A stretch of 64,000 nucleotides of DNA from assembly GCF_022458985.1 (NCBI RefSeq), contig NC_061771.1:14857001-14921000 (forward strand), in the 5' to 3' direction. Both the position numbers and the translations under genes were made by a program. Shown here in pieces: positions 1 through 12,025 of the stretch. Source of the DNA: Mugil cephalus. Lineage: Eukaryota > Chordata > Actinopteri > Mugiliformes > Mugilidae. Below the pieces are notes generated by a model, which was not told the DNA's origin, did not search any database, and saw only the letters and a list, made by a program, of their open reading frames with translations. Each line of letters opens with the position of its first letter. Position 1 is the first letter of the stretch.

Positions 1-149
1 ACCCATTTATTCGCAAAAATGAAATGGATGGAACCATGACGCTGTTTGATGGGTCTTGCTTTAAATCTGACTCTTTCATCCCATGTGCATTCTCCTGTCC
101 TCGCTCCGCCTTGGTCCTCTGTCCGTCCTCCCTGTGCGCTGGTGTCCAG

Positions 150-227
150 GGCATACTGAAGGCCAACAATAAAGATGTGCTCATCTCCTTCCTGCCTTTG
201 GCCCACATGTTTGAGAGGGTGGTGGAG
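150..227 (+). other. acsl1: acsl1 alternative gate exon, F version
   Basis: A 78-nt exon (26 codons) between a CAG acceptor and a gtacag donor. It encodes [15 protein letters not shown], the fatty-acid gate segment with Phe before LPLAH. It is the same length and phase as the next exon, so either can be joined to the exon at 736 without changing frame. ACSL1 and ACSL6 of vertebrates are known for alternative F-gate and Y-gate exons. Confidence 0.88.
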
Positions 228-3200
228 GTACAGTAGACCGGGTTTGACGTGCAAACGTGCATGTGCTTTGTTTTGTGTGTTCTCCACAGGTACACTGCAT
301 GCTGTCGCTCCATGACGTTCATATATCCTACCTCCCTCTTGCTCACATGTTTGAGAGAGTTGTACAGGTATGTCGTTGACTTACTAAACCATTAGGTTTG
401 AATGCAGTGGTATTATAGGTTTTGATGCCAGAAATCTGGAAATCCTGACGGCACCGATGCTGCATCTGCTTTTAATTGATTCCAACGTCTGCAAATGTAA
501 GGCTAGGAAATAAAAATGATGAATATTGTTTGAATACAGACAGAAATAAATATGCTGACGCCTTCAAGAGGTTTGGCTATGGAAGAAATGTGAACTGTGC
601 AAAATATAGCTGCGGGGTTTAATAACAAACACCGGCTGTGCAGTGTCTAACACAACAACAATGCCCCCGTGTGGTCATTAAATAATTTGTGCAGGCTGGA
701 AACTGGAGTAACGTTTCTACTTTTCCCCTCGTCAGAGCGTCGTCCTCGTCCACGGGGCTCGAATCGGCTACTTCCAAGGAGACATTCGACTCTTGATGGA
801 CGATCTGAAGGCGCTGCAGCCGACGATCTTCCCTGTCGTGCCGCGTCTCCTCAACCGCATGTTCGATAAGGTCAGGCGCAGCATTTGTTTTTTTGTGTTG
901 TTTAGTTTTTATTCTGAGGTGAAAGCCACACGAGTCGTTCCTCTGACCTGCTGCCGTGTTTGGTGTTTAATGTAAAAACGCAGCGATCCTCATTCGCCTG
1001 CAGGTATTTAGTCAAGCCAACACGCCGCTGAAAAGGTGGCTGCTCGACTTCGCCTTCAAGAGGAAAGAGGCCGAACTCAAAAACGGAGTTGTCAGACAGG
1101 ACAGCATGTGGGACAAGCTCATCTTCAGAAAAGTTCAGGTAAACAGAAAAGGTTTCATGCTTTAAATGAAACTTTTGACGTACTTTGAATGAGCAGGGGT
1201 GTTAGAGAACAAGTTTGTTTCGTACTTCGCAGGCGAGTCTGGGCGGTCGTGTGAGACTCATGATTACAGGAGCAGCCCCAGTGTCTCCGACCATCCTCAC
1301 TTTCCTACGAGCAGCTCTGGGCTGCCAGGTGAGACACATCTACACACATCTCACACACACCAGCTGCAATAACAGCTTTTATGTCACTAATAACGTCCGT
1401 GCTTTCCAGTTTTACGAAGGCTACGGACAGACTGAATGTACGGCCGGGTGCAACATGACGATGCCTGGGGACTGGACAGCAGGTGAAGCATCCAATTACT
1501 GCTCGCAAAGATCATTCAGATGTACTTTAAGAGATGTGATGGAGTGTGTGTGGACGGCAACCATGCTTTGACCCATGACACCAGAACGATACCATTGTGT
1601 TCTCAGGTCACGTCGGGCCTCCTCTGCCCTGTAACTATGTTAAACTGGTGGACGTGGCGGAAATGAATTACCTGGCAGCCAATGGAGAAGGAGAGGTGAG
1701 GGGGGGATTTAGTTTTATCTGTGATGCAGCAGTTTTTAACCAGTCTCTTCAAGACACAAAACCAGTAGTGAATCTGTCCTTAAATAAACTGTTCATTTCT
1801 TCTGTTTTTACTGTGAAGATTAAGAGTTTCTGTCTACGGTACATTCAACAAATCACGGGATAGTTTTTAAAATAAAAAGGGGTGATCTCTCTCCTTTGGA
1901 CAACTAAATAAAAATACAACAGCAGCCTTTACGGGACAGTGTTTCATCATTATCTACAGCAATGCAACAGGACCATGTGACTTTTTACTTAAAAAAAACA
2001 CACTGAGTTAATGTAAATCATGATGAGTCAAATCGTTCACTTACAGTAATTTACAAACTAAAAAGAATAAAAATTCGGGGGTGAATTCTATTTTATTTGT
2101 AATCTCTGTCTCTTTAGGTGTGTGTCAAAGGACCAAATGTATTCCAGGGATACCTGAAAGACCCGGACAAAACAGCTGAGGCCATCGACAAGGATGGATG
2201 GCTGCACACAGGAGACATTGGGAAGTGGCTTCCAGTAAGTTAAAAACAGGCCGACTTGCTCTACTATTCGTCCTGTTAAGGCTTTAAACTTAAACTTTCC
2301 CCTCTGGTTTGTTGCAGAACGGCTGCCTGAAGATCGTTGACAGGAAGAAGCACATTTTCAAGCTGGCGCAAGGAGAGTACATCGCCCCAGAGAAAATAGA
2401 AACGGCTTATAGTCGCAGTGATCCAGTGGCACAGATATTTGTTCATGGGGACAGCTTACAGGTCAGTACTTTAACACCATCTACATTAATACTGGTCATG
2501 CAGTTTGTAGCTTTCCATCCTAATTTTACCGGTGTTGTATTTTTAAGGCATGCCTGGTGGGGATAGTGGTTCCTGATCCAGACTTTTTACCCATTTGGGC
2601 CAAGAAAAAGGGGTTTGAAGGATCTTACTCTGATCTGTGCAAGAACAAGGTCAGTCTTGTTACCATCAGTCTCTCTACATACAGCTCACACGTCTCTCTG
2701 CCCGTCTAACACATTTTTCTACCTGTCTTTAGGATGTGAAGAAGGCCATTTTGGAGGATATCCTGAGCTTGGGCAAAGAATTTGGACTCAAGACTTTTGA
2801 ACAGGTGACTGGTGAAAATATCAAACCATGAAGCCGTCATTCAAACTACTTATTACCTTCAAGTTAAAGCTGAAAGCACGAATAGACAAACTATTTTCTA
2901 AATTAAATTTGTTCATTGACACATTAGATACAGACGGTCATTTATGACGATACTTTTCTTGGGTTTCATTTGAAGCAAACTTGATCTCTGGACATTTTGT
3001 TTTTCACTATTTTGGACCAAAATTACTATTCAAGAAAACAAATATGAAGATTGAATGAAGTGTAAAGATGATGGGATGACAGGTCATGAGATTGAGAGAG
3101 CTCAGGCTTTGAGATGCATCGTGTATGGCGTTATTAAAAGGTTGGACGACTCAAAGACTTTTTCTTTATGCTCACTCTGGAGGTTTGGGACCGGATTTTG

Positions 3201-3580
3201 TGAAGCATCTTGAGCCAATTTGTATTGTTATTGATGCTATATAATATCTATGATCATATTAGTATTTAGAATAATTATTGGATTACTGTATATTATTAGG
3301 TATTTAGACGTTACCTAGGTAACCAGACGCTGGAATGACTATAGAGCAATGGGTGAAACCCAGATGAACTTAAAAACAATAACTAGTCACAGCCTTGCTC
3401 CAGCTGTCCTTCTCATTCATTCTCGTTTCTCCACTGCAGGTGAGAGACATTGCCTTACACACCGAGATGTTTTCCGTCCAAAACGGTCTGCTGACCCCCA
3501 CCCTGAAGGCCAAGAGGACAGAGCTTCGCAACCGGTTCAGAGAACAGATCGATGAACTTTACGCCAGGATTAAGATGTGA
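150..3580 (+). CDS. acsl1: Long-chain acyl-CoA synthetase, ACSL1-type (3' part; 5' exons lie left of the window)
   Basis: Activates long-chain fatty acids to acyl-CoA using ATP and CoA at ER or mitochondrial outer membranes. Exons read: 150-227 or 290-367 (alternatives), 736-870, 1004-1138, 1233-1328, 1410-1482, 1607-1695, 2118-2234, 2318-2461, 2548-2649, 2733-2804, 3440-3580 (TGA). With one alternative exon they sum to 1182 nt, exactly 394 codons, and all introns are GT-AG. Seen motifs: [21 protein letters not shown], the nucleotide-binding segment [20 protein letters not shown], the [14 protein letters not shown] adenylate motif, and [21 protein letters not shown], followed by the C-terminal [12 protein letters not shown]. 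The end in IKM and the neighbour primpol favour ACSL1 over ACSL6 or ACSL5; which fish co-orthologue (1a or 1b) cannot be told. The 5' half, with the membrane anchor and P-loop, is outside the window. Confidence 0.93.
290..367 (+). other. acsl1: acsl1 alternative gate exon, Y version
   Basis: A second 78-nt exon with acceptor ttctccacag and donor gtatgt. It encodes [15 protein letters not shown], the Tyr form of the gate. Only 62 nt separate it from the F exon, a distance likely too short to be spliced efficiently as an intron. This suggests steric enforcement of mutually exclusive use, which is inferred. Confidence 0.88.
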
Positions 3581-4266
3581 GCTGTGGGAAGGTGACGGTC
3601 GTTCAGAGCACACAGCCAGAAACAAACTGTTTGCTCCGGAGGATCTTTCACTTTATTTCTTTTCTTTTTTTAAATTATGTGGAGGTTGTTTTGTTTTTTG
3701 TTTTTTTGTTTTTTTTAAAAGATGAACTGGATAATGAACAGATTGAGTATGCGTCAGCCCCTGATTTGGTTAGAAATTGTACTGCTACAGTCCTGCCGGT
3801 GAAGAATATCTGACATCGTGTTACTGATTTCCAAGAATAAGGGTTAAATCTCAAATGTGACTTGCTGATACCGTTACTGCCTTTAACTCTGCCTACTTCA
3901 TGATCAGATCAAAGCTTAACATTTCAGTTTAAAAGAAATCCTATAAAATACTTTTACAACAGTGACAAGTATTAGCTATTTATATGCCAAGATATTTAAA
4001 GTTTTGGTGATGTATTTAAGTCGGTTTGTACTTGTGTAAATAGTAGATCTGCTGGAAAAGTTTATTTCTATGGACAATACCTTGTCTGGTAGTTAAATTC
4101 CCTGCATTCCCAAGTTTCTCAGTGCTGCCGACTGAAGGACTGACGTTACAAACCTGTTCCAGCGCTGAATTAACAGCCTAATGGGAATCATGTTGCTTGA
4201 AGGATTTTGTGGTTTGCGTTTGTTAATGCATGTAAAATACTGATTGTTGCTACACTGCACGCGCAC

Positions 4267-4313
<47 letters not shown>

Positions 4314-4680
4314 GCCTCCATTCAGAAGCCCTTTTACATTTCAGTGCCACGGGTTGCTGGATATAACTGCACACCAGTCAGTTGTACATTTCAGACAAAC
4401 ACTGGGGTTACGGTTACTTTCTAAGAAGGTTGTTCCAAGTCCTTCACTGATGGTCCATAAAAAAAAAAAGAATTACCAGTCTTCATTTCAGCTGCTCTAC
4501 AAAAGCGACGTTGAGACAGAGACATCCTCATTTCAAGCGCTCCGTGACATGTACAAGAAGCCATATTAGCTTTTTAACGACTCCTGTGAAAAGGGGCAAA
4601 GGTGCGGTTTTATGCTACGATAGAAAATATAGAACCTGTATTTGTTGCCTGTACCAAATAAATATTTTCTTCCAAAACAT
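3581..4680 (+). other. acsl1: acsl1 3' UTR with CA repeat and poly(A) signal
   Basis: The roughly 1.1 kb after the TGA holds a CA repeat at 4262-4307, no coding similarity, and an AATAAA at 4657-4662. Short open frames here (for example 4207-4569) are read through the microsatellite and are not genes. Confidence 0.7.
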
Positions 4681-4977
4681 TTAATCTTTTTTTTTAATAG
4701 AATGCATGAATATGTATATCGGAAAACCTTATATTGTCATAATAATCATTTATTAACCTGTATTTAAACTTTTTTGTTAAAGTAATTTAACATTTAAAGT
4801 GTTTTGCCATATTCATTTTCTGTTTATACACCTCTGTGTAGTTTTAGATGTCCACACATCATAAAAAAAATACTAAAACTTTTACCTACTTACAAATGAC
4901 ATTAATCCCTGAATAAAAACAGGCCGCAAGTGCTACCAGTACCTTTGATGCTGCACAACACAAACCCTCATCCTCTG

Positions 4978-7900
4978 CTAGGAGTCAAACTCTCTCACAC
5001 ATGAAAGCAGAGCCTGGTCCGAGATCTCCTCTCCGTTTTGCTCAAAGTCTTGCAGGCTCTCCAGAAAGTCTTGGTCATCTGGTTCATCTCCCCACCCATC
5101 AGGAGTCTCCTCGTCCCCCTCTGCACACACTCTGCTCTGTGGGGTCTGGCTTGGAGCCTGGCTGGGTTCAATGTTGCCGGCGTCGTCCATTAAGTACGCC
5201 TGGTCCTCCTCGTCCTGTCGGCAAACGGAAGACACGGTCACTCGCTGCTGTGAACGACTGCGTCTTTGATCTTTAACAGAAAAACTGTCAAATTTTCTGG
5301 TAAATTTCGCTGAGTCGAGGTAAATTGAACTAACCAGCGTCAAGATGTAGCTGATACAGATCTCTTGTGGCAGTGGGTAACCTGTAACAATATGATATCA
5401 CTAATGCGCAATATATTATTTTACAGACAGATTGTGTTTACTGACATTATTTAAATATTCACCGATCAGGCATAACATTATGACTAATGTTGGGTCCTAG
5501 GAGACGAGGGGAGGGATCTCTTTAAGATGTTTTTAACGTTTTTTTGAGTTGTTCCTTAACTCCATCCTGCTGGGGACGGCTGCTGCCCTCAAGGAGTGTC
5601 AGTGCTATAAGACGGGGGTGGTGCCAGGTCTGGTTTAGGTCTAAGTAATAACCTCCCAAATGCCAGGTCCTAAACTTCCCCAGCAGAACATTGAATTGTT
5701 CAATGTTATTCACTTCTCCTGGTCATAATGTTGTGGCTGATCGGTGTAGTCATGACCTACTCGAGGACCTGAAGCTCCTGCAGTCAGGATCGTGGCACTT
5801 CTGGTACCACATCTCCTCTTTGAAATCCACAACAATCCTACAGGATGAGGAGAGATGAGACTCAGTCAGAGGGAAGGACGAGAGCCCCGGACCTGGACCT
5901 GAAAGACGCCGTACGTACATGATGTTGTTGCTTTTATGAAACCGGCCCGCGTTTTCACACCAGCGGTATTTGGCGATGTCATAGACGAGGAGCTGGTCCG
6001 CAGCAAAGTAGTTCCATCGTCTTATACCTGAGTTTATATGAGACAGTGAAAGTCAGCCACCCTGATGTCATGACAGTCTCACAACAGAAGTATGTTTATA
6101 TAAAAATAAATCCGATTTTGTTTTTCCACTGCAGCAGCCAAACACTTACTTCCTTGTATCCCGTCCTTCCTGACAACCGTCAATACGAAGCTGTCCACTT
6201 CTTGGTGAGGAGACGTCAAGCAGCCAGAAAGTGCATCTGTCGGTAATGAACAGAAGAAAAAAAAGGCTCATGTTGAAAACGAGGTCAAACTAGTGATGGT
6301 ATGTGTCTAAAATGCAGAAATTAAGAGAAGCCGTCTGTCTCAGTTCAGCCTTCACCTGGGTTTGAAGCTGATCCCAGCTGGCAGTGAAGTGACGAGGTTT
6401 TGGGTTCATTTGTGTCCGGGACGTCCCACGTAAGAATCCTCTGACCTGTGAAACTAACAATAAACAGGAATAAGAGCTGACGAGTTCATTTGAGAAAAAA
6501 AAAACAAAAAACAGAAAGACACAGAAAACTGAATGAAAGTCGTCCAGTACCTCACGTTACACACCAAGGACGCCAAGAACACGCTCTCCTCTGCAGACAT
6601 ACCCTTCTCAGGTTTGGGAACGAACTGGTTGTCTTCGGCTACAGTGAATGCAGCGTTCTTGCCCACTTTTGAAGACTTGTAAAGGCGAAAATTTCTGTTC
6701 TTTGTGTAGACGCCTGTTTGAAGAGATTTAAACTTCAATAAGAATCCAAAGACACACAGAGGCAAAGTTAAGGAACGTTATTAAATATACTGTACAAAGG
6801 ATAAGTCTCACACTGACCATTAAATGATCAAACTCAAACGAAATAATAGCAGTAATGGAGACTAATGAGTCCTGGTTGAAAGTCTGTGAGGTTTTTTAAA
6901 TGTCTATGGAGTGAATGAAGTGATGAGGAGAGAGTGAAGAAGGGAAACAAGTGGAGTAGAAAGTCATGTAGGCTACAAACAGATCATATGATTGGGACCT
7001 TTAACACACCTGACAGATCTAACTAACAACTAGATTCATTTAGATCTCATAAAATTATCTCATAAAGTGACTTCTGAAGCCAGATATCAAAGAACTGTGT
7101 AATGTATCTCTCACTGTGAGGAAGGCATCATTCAGACAAGGATTAAAGCAAACCAATCCAGATGTACGTGAGGATAAACAGTGACTCATCAAAGGCTCTG
7201 GTTCCTCTTACCGAGATCAACAAACAGAGCGTCTTGGCCGTCCTTGTTTTTCACCTGGAGGAAGCTGAGGTCTCTTTCTTCCAGCTTACGCCTCTTTGTC
7301 CCTGGGCTCCCGCCTGGCTTTGCCGACTTCCCCTCAGACACAGGACGCATTCCACTGTCAGTAAAACATTAAGAAAAGTGACTAAAAGAGATGACGGCAG
7401 GTTAAAGTGAAAAATTTATTTTCAAAGTTCTGAAAAGCAAACCTCGTTTCAGTGTTTTCTGCCACTGGACTCTTCTCATTATCCGCACAGTGTTTGGCTT
7501 TGTTCAGGACGGGCTGAAGGATCGCATGGATGAACCTACCTAAAAAAAGATTGAGACAGAATGTGTCACTACTCAGTTTGAACATGAACAAAAAAATAAA
7601 GAAATCAGCGCCCGTGTAAGTGTGAACGTACCGACGTGTATGTTGTCTTTGAAAGCTGCTTTTTCGAGGCAGAAGATAAGATGTCGACTGAATTTGTCTT
7701 CCGTGCTGGAGTCAAGATTGAGGACATTCTTCACAGAGCATTCGATCCCGTACACTTCCATTAACCGGTCGCAGACGTACTGTCAACACAAAAACCACGT
7801 GGACATATCCCACGTGTTCAGAAACGCCAAGCGACGAGGTAAACACCACATTATCTATCGGTTTTTCCCAGGGTGGCGATGTACCCTACCTGGATAAACA

Positions 7901-8496
7901 AAGACACCATAGTTGTCCCGTCAGACCCTTTGTTTGAAGGCTTGTGGAACTCCAAGTCAAAGTAAAGCTTACACACAGCAGACTCTGGTATCACCTCATA
8001 GCAGTGCATCAAGGACTGAGTGTAGGTCCTTTAAAAAAAATAAATAAAATAAAGATACGATAGGTGGCATCAATGCACATTATCTTCTCCAAAACAAAAG
8101 ACACAGTCATGTCTCATTTTGAAATGCAGGGCTGACACGTACCTGTAATAGTGCCACAGCTCACTGTAACTTGTAACCAGGTAAACCCTCTGACCCAAGG
8201 ATGTCTTTTCTTTTTCAAGTGCAAAAACATGTACAGCCTAAAAAAAAAAAATCACAAATGTGAGAAACTCCTCCCCTGTACAAATTAATAAGGAATCTTT
8301 TATTTTATTTTTTTACCTCTTTGCAGCTCTGCGCGAAGCTGATTGCCATGTTTTGTCGAGGGAACAGTTTCCAGACGGAGGAGGGCTGGCACGGCCACAG
8401 TCGAGGTTTGTATCGTGTCGTCAGAGGGTTCGTTTGGAACGACTGAGCGAGCTGCTCCACCTTCTTCATTCTGTCTCCCCACTTCCTCATCCTCAA
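4978..8496 (-). CDS. primpol: DNA-directed primase/polymerase PrimPol
   Basis: Archaeo-eukaryotic primase that re-primes stalled replication forks in the nucleus and mitochondria. Thirteen coding exons (high to low): 8317-8496, 8143-8237, 7890-8028, 7632-7779, 7443-7539, 7212-7354, 6556-6713, 6356-6440, 6150-6236, 5919-6027, 5761-5837, 5335-5381, 4978-5214. They sum to 1602 nt, 533 aa (human 560). Seen: the catalytic DLEF (DxE) in exon 3, FSRHLIF (active-site His) in exon 4, the third metal Asp in LFVDLG of exon 6, VYTKNRNFRLYKSSK, and the zinc finger split over exons 10-11 (YRWC, GRFHKSNNIM, WYQKCHDPDC). The last exon is acidic (DDQDFLESLQDFE, ISDQALLSCVREFDS), matching the RPA-binding C-terminus of the family. 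The start could be Met at 8496 or two codons inside (MRKW, as in human). It is tail-to-tail with acsl1, as on human 4q35. Confidence 0.95.
5460..5747. mobile_element. MITE with Tc1-type terminal inverted repeats, primpol intron 11
   Basis: A roughly 290-bp non-autonomous element. The left end ACCGATCAGGCATAACATTA and the right end TAATGTTGTGGCTGATCGGT are imperfect inverted copies of the terminus of a widespread fish Tc1/mariner family. The interior (CATCCTGCTGGGGACGGCTG region) recurs at 52060-52262 and 61640-61850. No transposase is encoded. The right end lies under 15 bp from the primpol exon 11 donor. Confidence 0.75.
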
Positions 8497-9850
8497 GTGC
8501 TTATGTGCGGTACCTTATATGCAATCCACCGTGGCTTGCAGGGCGACTCTTTAGAAAAGTGGATGTGTGATCTTTTTGTTTGCAGCCTGCAGAATATAAG
8601 GACATAAACGAGTCAGTACAGTTTAACACCGTCACAAACTGCACCTTTAGAAATTATTAGAAAGCTCAAAAATTTTCATAAACAAGAGGCTCAGGCTGAA
8701 ATAAAAAAGAAGTACCTAATGCCTAAAAGTAAATTTCCAATATGAGCTCACACAATAAAAATACCAATCAGCCACAACATTAAAACCACTGGGTGGAGAA
8801 GTAAAGACTTCAGTATTCATTCAGCTGGCATCCACTTTTTATCAAACATACTATATCAAGACTTAACATTAACTTTTTAAACGTCTGTCCAAAATCACAA
8901 AAGTCTTCAAAGATGTTGATTTGTTGCACTCAGATTTCAGCTCCATCACAAAACTATAATAACAATGTGTGACTATATACTTCCCCCTTCATCAGTGTCA
9001 CCCAAAACATTAGTAGGTGCTGAAGCTTCCTTCACACAGGTGAGAAACACAGCTACTTTGTTTTCTACTTAGAAAAAGTAAAGTCTTATGACTTTCCAGG
9101 TTTATTATTGAGATGCTTATCATCATAGTTTAAATCCAAAGTCTAGCGGTACCAGTGACATTATTGTGGGTGCAGATCTGTAATCAGAATATAATAAGTA
9201 AAATATGACAAAAGAGAGTAAAAATAAAACGCATCTGGGTCATTGGTCACTTGTGTCTTTAAAGTCATAACGTAACAATAAGATCTTGAACATAGAGTGA
9301 ATACTTCTGCTAAGGTAGACTATTGTTGTGTGTTGTTGTGGGACTGAAAACATGAATCAGCTGATCCATTCAGACCTCCTCCACGCCCACACCAGCACAC
9401 AAACCACATTTTCAGTGCAGCACATTCGTGTTTTATTTATTTATTTATTTATTGATTGATTGATTACGGACCGGATGTTTTAACTATGTATCTGAACACT
9501 TCTCCTACCGTCGTAAACTTGGTACACCGGTGCAGTTTTAATGAGTTTTAATAAAGTCTCCTCTCTCTCCTCTAAGTCAGCCGTTGCCTAGCTACGTAAC
9601 TTCAACGCTGACTAAAGCTCCGTCCTTATGATTCTCGGTCTGTTTAAGTTCAACAATAAAACACTCGATATTACCGCTGTGCCTCCGTCAAACGCGACAC
9701 TCCACTCAGTCACCTGATGAAAGATGAGGAAAAAAACACGCACTCGACTTCCCGGCGCGTCTCTCTCCTTTTTACTTTTTTTTGGCGCGCATGGAACCGG
9801 AAACGACGTAGTTTGTTTCCTGTAACAAAATAAAAGATGTGACAAACTTG
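8497..9850 (-). promoter_or_regulatory. primpol 5' flank and probable promoter
   Basis: No coding exon is seen. The stretch near 9700-9850 has clustered CpG (ggcgcgcatggaaccggaaacgacg) and could be the primpol promoter with noncoding first exon(s); this is inferred from position. A lone terminal repeat of the MITE family (aatcagccacaacattaaaac) lies at about 8765-8790. A (TTTA)n/(TTGA)n tract lies at 9431-9465. Confidence 0.4.
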
Positions 9851-9951
9851 GAGCGGTAATGCTCCAATGCTAGTGGACAAAATTACAAACTGTAACTGTG
9901 ATGATATTAGTTCCTACGATTGATTCCTACTATAATAGGAACAAAGCATAG

Positions 9952-9953
<2 letters not shown>

Positions 9954-10024
<71 letters not shown>
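9954..10024. repeat. (TAA)n microsatellite
   Basis: About 23 uninterrupted TAA units, immediately upstream of the L1-like debris. Confidence 0.95.
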
Positions 10025-10029
<5 letters not shown>

Positions 10030-10030
<1 letters not shown>

Positions 10031-10605
10031 ATTTTGTTTACAGATTCAAAATGCTGCCGTCGGAACTTGTGGAGAATATGTCGAGTTTTTCATTTGAACA
10101 TCGCATTCTTTATCAAAGTATTTTTTTTTCTTATAACACAATATGATATTATTTTACCTCTCACCACAGCCTTTGCTGTTTCCCATAGTTTGCTTGCTGA
10201 AATTCCAGACGTTTTTACTGATTTTCGTGATAGATTTTCATTGTTTGAAATAGTCCAGAAATGATTTGTAATGATTTGTTGAAGCACGATCTAGTGGGAG
10301 GGCGAGGTTGGAGTTCTGCTAAAATTGTAATATGAGCGTGATCAGAGATGATAATCCTATGGAGGTCTAAAGGGTCTATTATTTCGTATGAAAAAGGTTT
10401 GTTAATCATGAAGTAGTCTATATGGGAGTATAATTGATGGTAAGGTGAATAATATGAGTAGTTTATTCATAATTGATAATTATTCTGCTACTTTCAGTAA
10501 GAATAACTTCGTGGAATGTAAGAGGAAAAAGAACAAAAATATATAAACCATGTATATAAACGAGATCTGACGTCTGCTCATTACAGGAAACTCACCTTAA
10601 TTGTG

Positions 10606-10642
<37 letters not shown>

Positions 10643-11198
10643 AAGATTATTTCACGTGGGTGGTTTATTTTATGTGTGTGCCTCTGAGTTTTTTTTTTGT
10701 TTGTTTTGTTTTTTCCTGCTTTTAATCAGTTCCTTGTATTTGTGATGTTCCACTTTGGCGATGATGGGTCGAGAGCCGATCGGTGAGTGCGGTGAGAAGT
10801 GATCTGGTTTACGGTGTCCGAGGGGAATTTAATAAGTTGAATTTTCATGAAGTTCTTTATCAGAGTTTCATGGTTGTTGATGTGTTGGAGATGCCGATTA
10901 TTATCTCGCCTGCCCCTGGCTTGTATGTCTAATATGGTTTCTTTTATTTATTTAATTTTATTATTTTTTTGTTCTCTTTTATAACAGGTCCATGTTTTCG
11001 CGGAGTGATTTCAAGGGAGTTGCTTGACAACTGCGACTCTTCAACGTGTTTATAAGCAAATTCCAGGCTTGAGCGGAGCTCCTTCATTGCGCCATGAAGT
11101 GTTACCAGTAAGTTCAGTTTATTGTTTATGGATTGTAGTACACTATCCTCGATTGCTGTAGTTTGCAGATCGTTTGTGTCTAAATAATTTGTTGACAA
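10030..11198 (-). mobile_element. L1-like LINE relic, rearranged
   Basis: Minus-strand order: an ORF1-like part (11198-10710) with a coiled-coil segment (NNKLNLLVTLHGAMKELRSS) and a degraded stretch around RPIIAKVEH; then the end of an endonuclease domain (10445-10290) with YSHIDYF and ISDHAHITIL; then LWETAKAVVRGKIISY near 10180-10110, a segment typical of L1 ORF2. The endonuclease start (ITSWNVRGKR ... SLQETHL) lies in the opposite orientation at 10487-10600, next to a 33-nt T run (10608-10640). So one piece is inverted relative to the rest. The element is broken by several stops and gaps. Confidence 0.7.
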
Positions 11199-11339
11199 AC
11201 GTTATGTGCCAAAAACAGAATAATATAGCCTACGGCAGATTCAGACGCTAAAATAGCACAAAAGATTGACACTTGGTATTTCAAAACATAAGCTTTCCAT
11301 TGTCAATGACGAGTATTTATATATATTTATAAAGACTAT

Positions 11340-11640
11340 ACTGGCGAACGGTGTTTTTTTTTTTTTGTTTTGTTTTTTTTTTGCATGTGCTTGTCTGTAC
11401 CTGACACCAGAGGGGAGGATTGTGAAACATGGATTGAGGGGATGGTTGGGCTAAAACATGAGTCTGAACAAGTAGGATGGAAAGAGAAAAGTCAGTCTGC
11501 TTCAGAACGAAATTAGTTGCAAGATATAACATATGAACTGAAATGTGAAACTGAATCATAAAATCACATTTTAATTATATGCAATGTTCTGTATGTGGGA
11601 ACGCCTATAGGCAAACAGGAATCAAAGGTAAAAAAATAAA
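11340..11640. repeat. Locally repeated noncoding module, copy 1
   Basis: Contains GTCTGTACCTGACACCAGAG and AACATGGATTGAGGGGATGG, then a segment ending near ATTCTGTATRTGGGAA. A closely similar module lies at 15150-15480. No coding similarity is seen. It is probably part of the older repeated units around the ART genes. Confidence 0.7.
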
Positions 11641-11817
11641 AAAAGGTAACCCAAACAAGTGACTGGTGAAGAGTTAAGTTTATTATTATTTATTATTATT
11701 ATTCTTATTTCGTATTATATTATTTATAAAGACCGTTCACAGCATGTTTCAGCTCTGACACATAAATACAACATTTAATATATATATATATATACTCAGC
11801 CATACCACAGAAACACC

Positions 11818-11822
11818 AAAAA

Positions 11823-11873
<51 letters not shown>

Positions 11874-11880
11874 GAAGAAA
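11818..11880. repeat. (GAAA)n microsatellite
   Basis: A purine-only tetranucleotide run about 150 bp upstream of the left edge of the duplicated ART block. The antisense frame through it is an artefact. Confidence 0.95.
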
Positions 11881-12025
11881 AAAGTTGAAACTACCCAACT
11901 GAGAGGGGGAGGAATACAGGACGCGACAGGGAGGGCCGGAAAAGGATACCCTTTGGGAACACCAGAGGAAAACAACACCATAACAGTGTTTAATGTTAGA
12001 AATTGTGAGTAGCCACTGAACATTT

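Noticed and set aside
4207-4569. 120-codon frame with a Thr-His run
   Set aside because: Reads through the CA repeat in the acsl1 3' UTR; no protein-like content.
6440-6446. Upstream acceptor for primpol exon 8 (CAG before GTCAG)
   Set aside because: It would give a frame unlike the family; the acceptor 5 nt further gives RILTWDV, which matches PrimPol and keeps total length divisible by three.
11796-12023. 75-codon minus-strand frame with a Phe/Leu/Ser run
   Set aside because: Generated by the (GAAA)n microsatellite.
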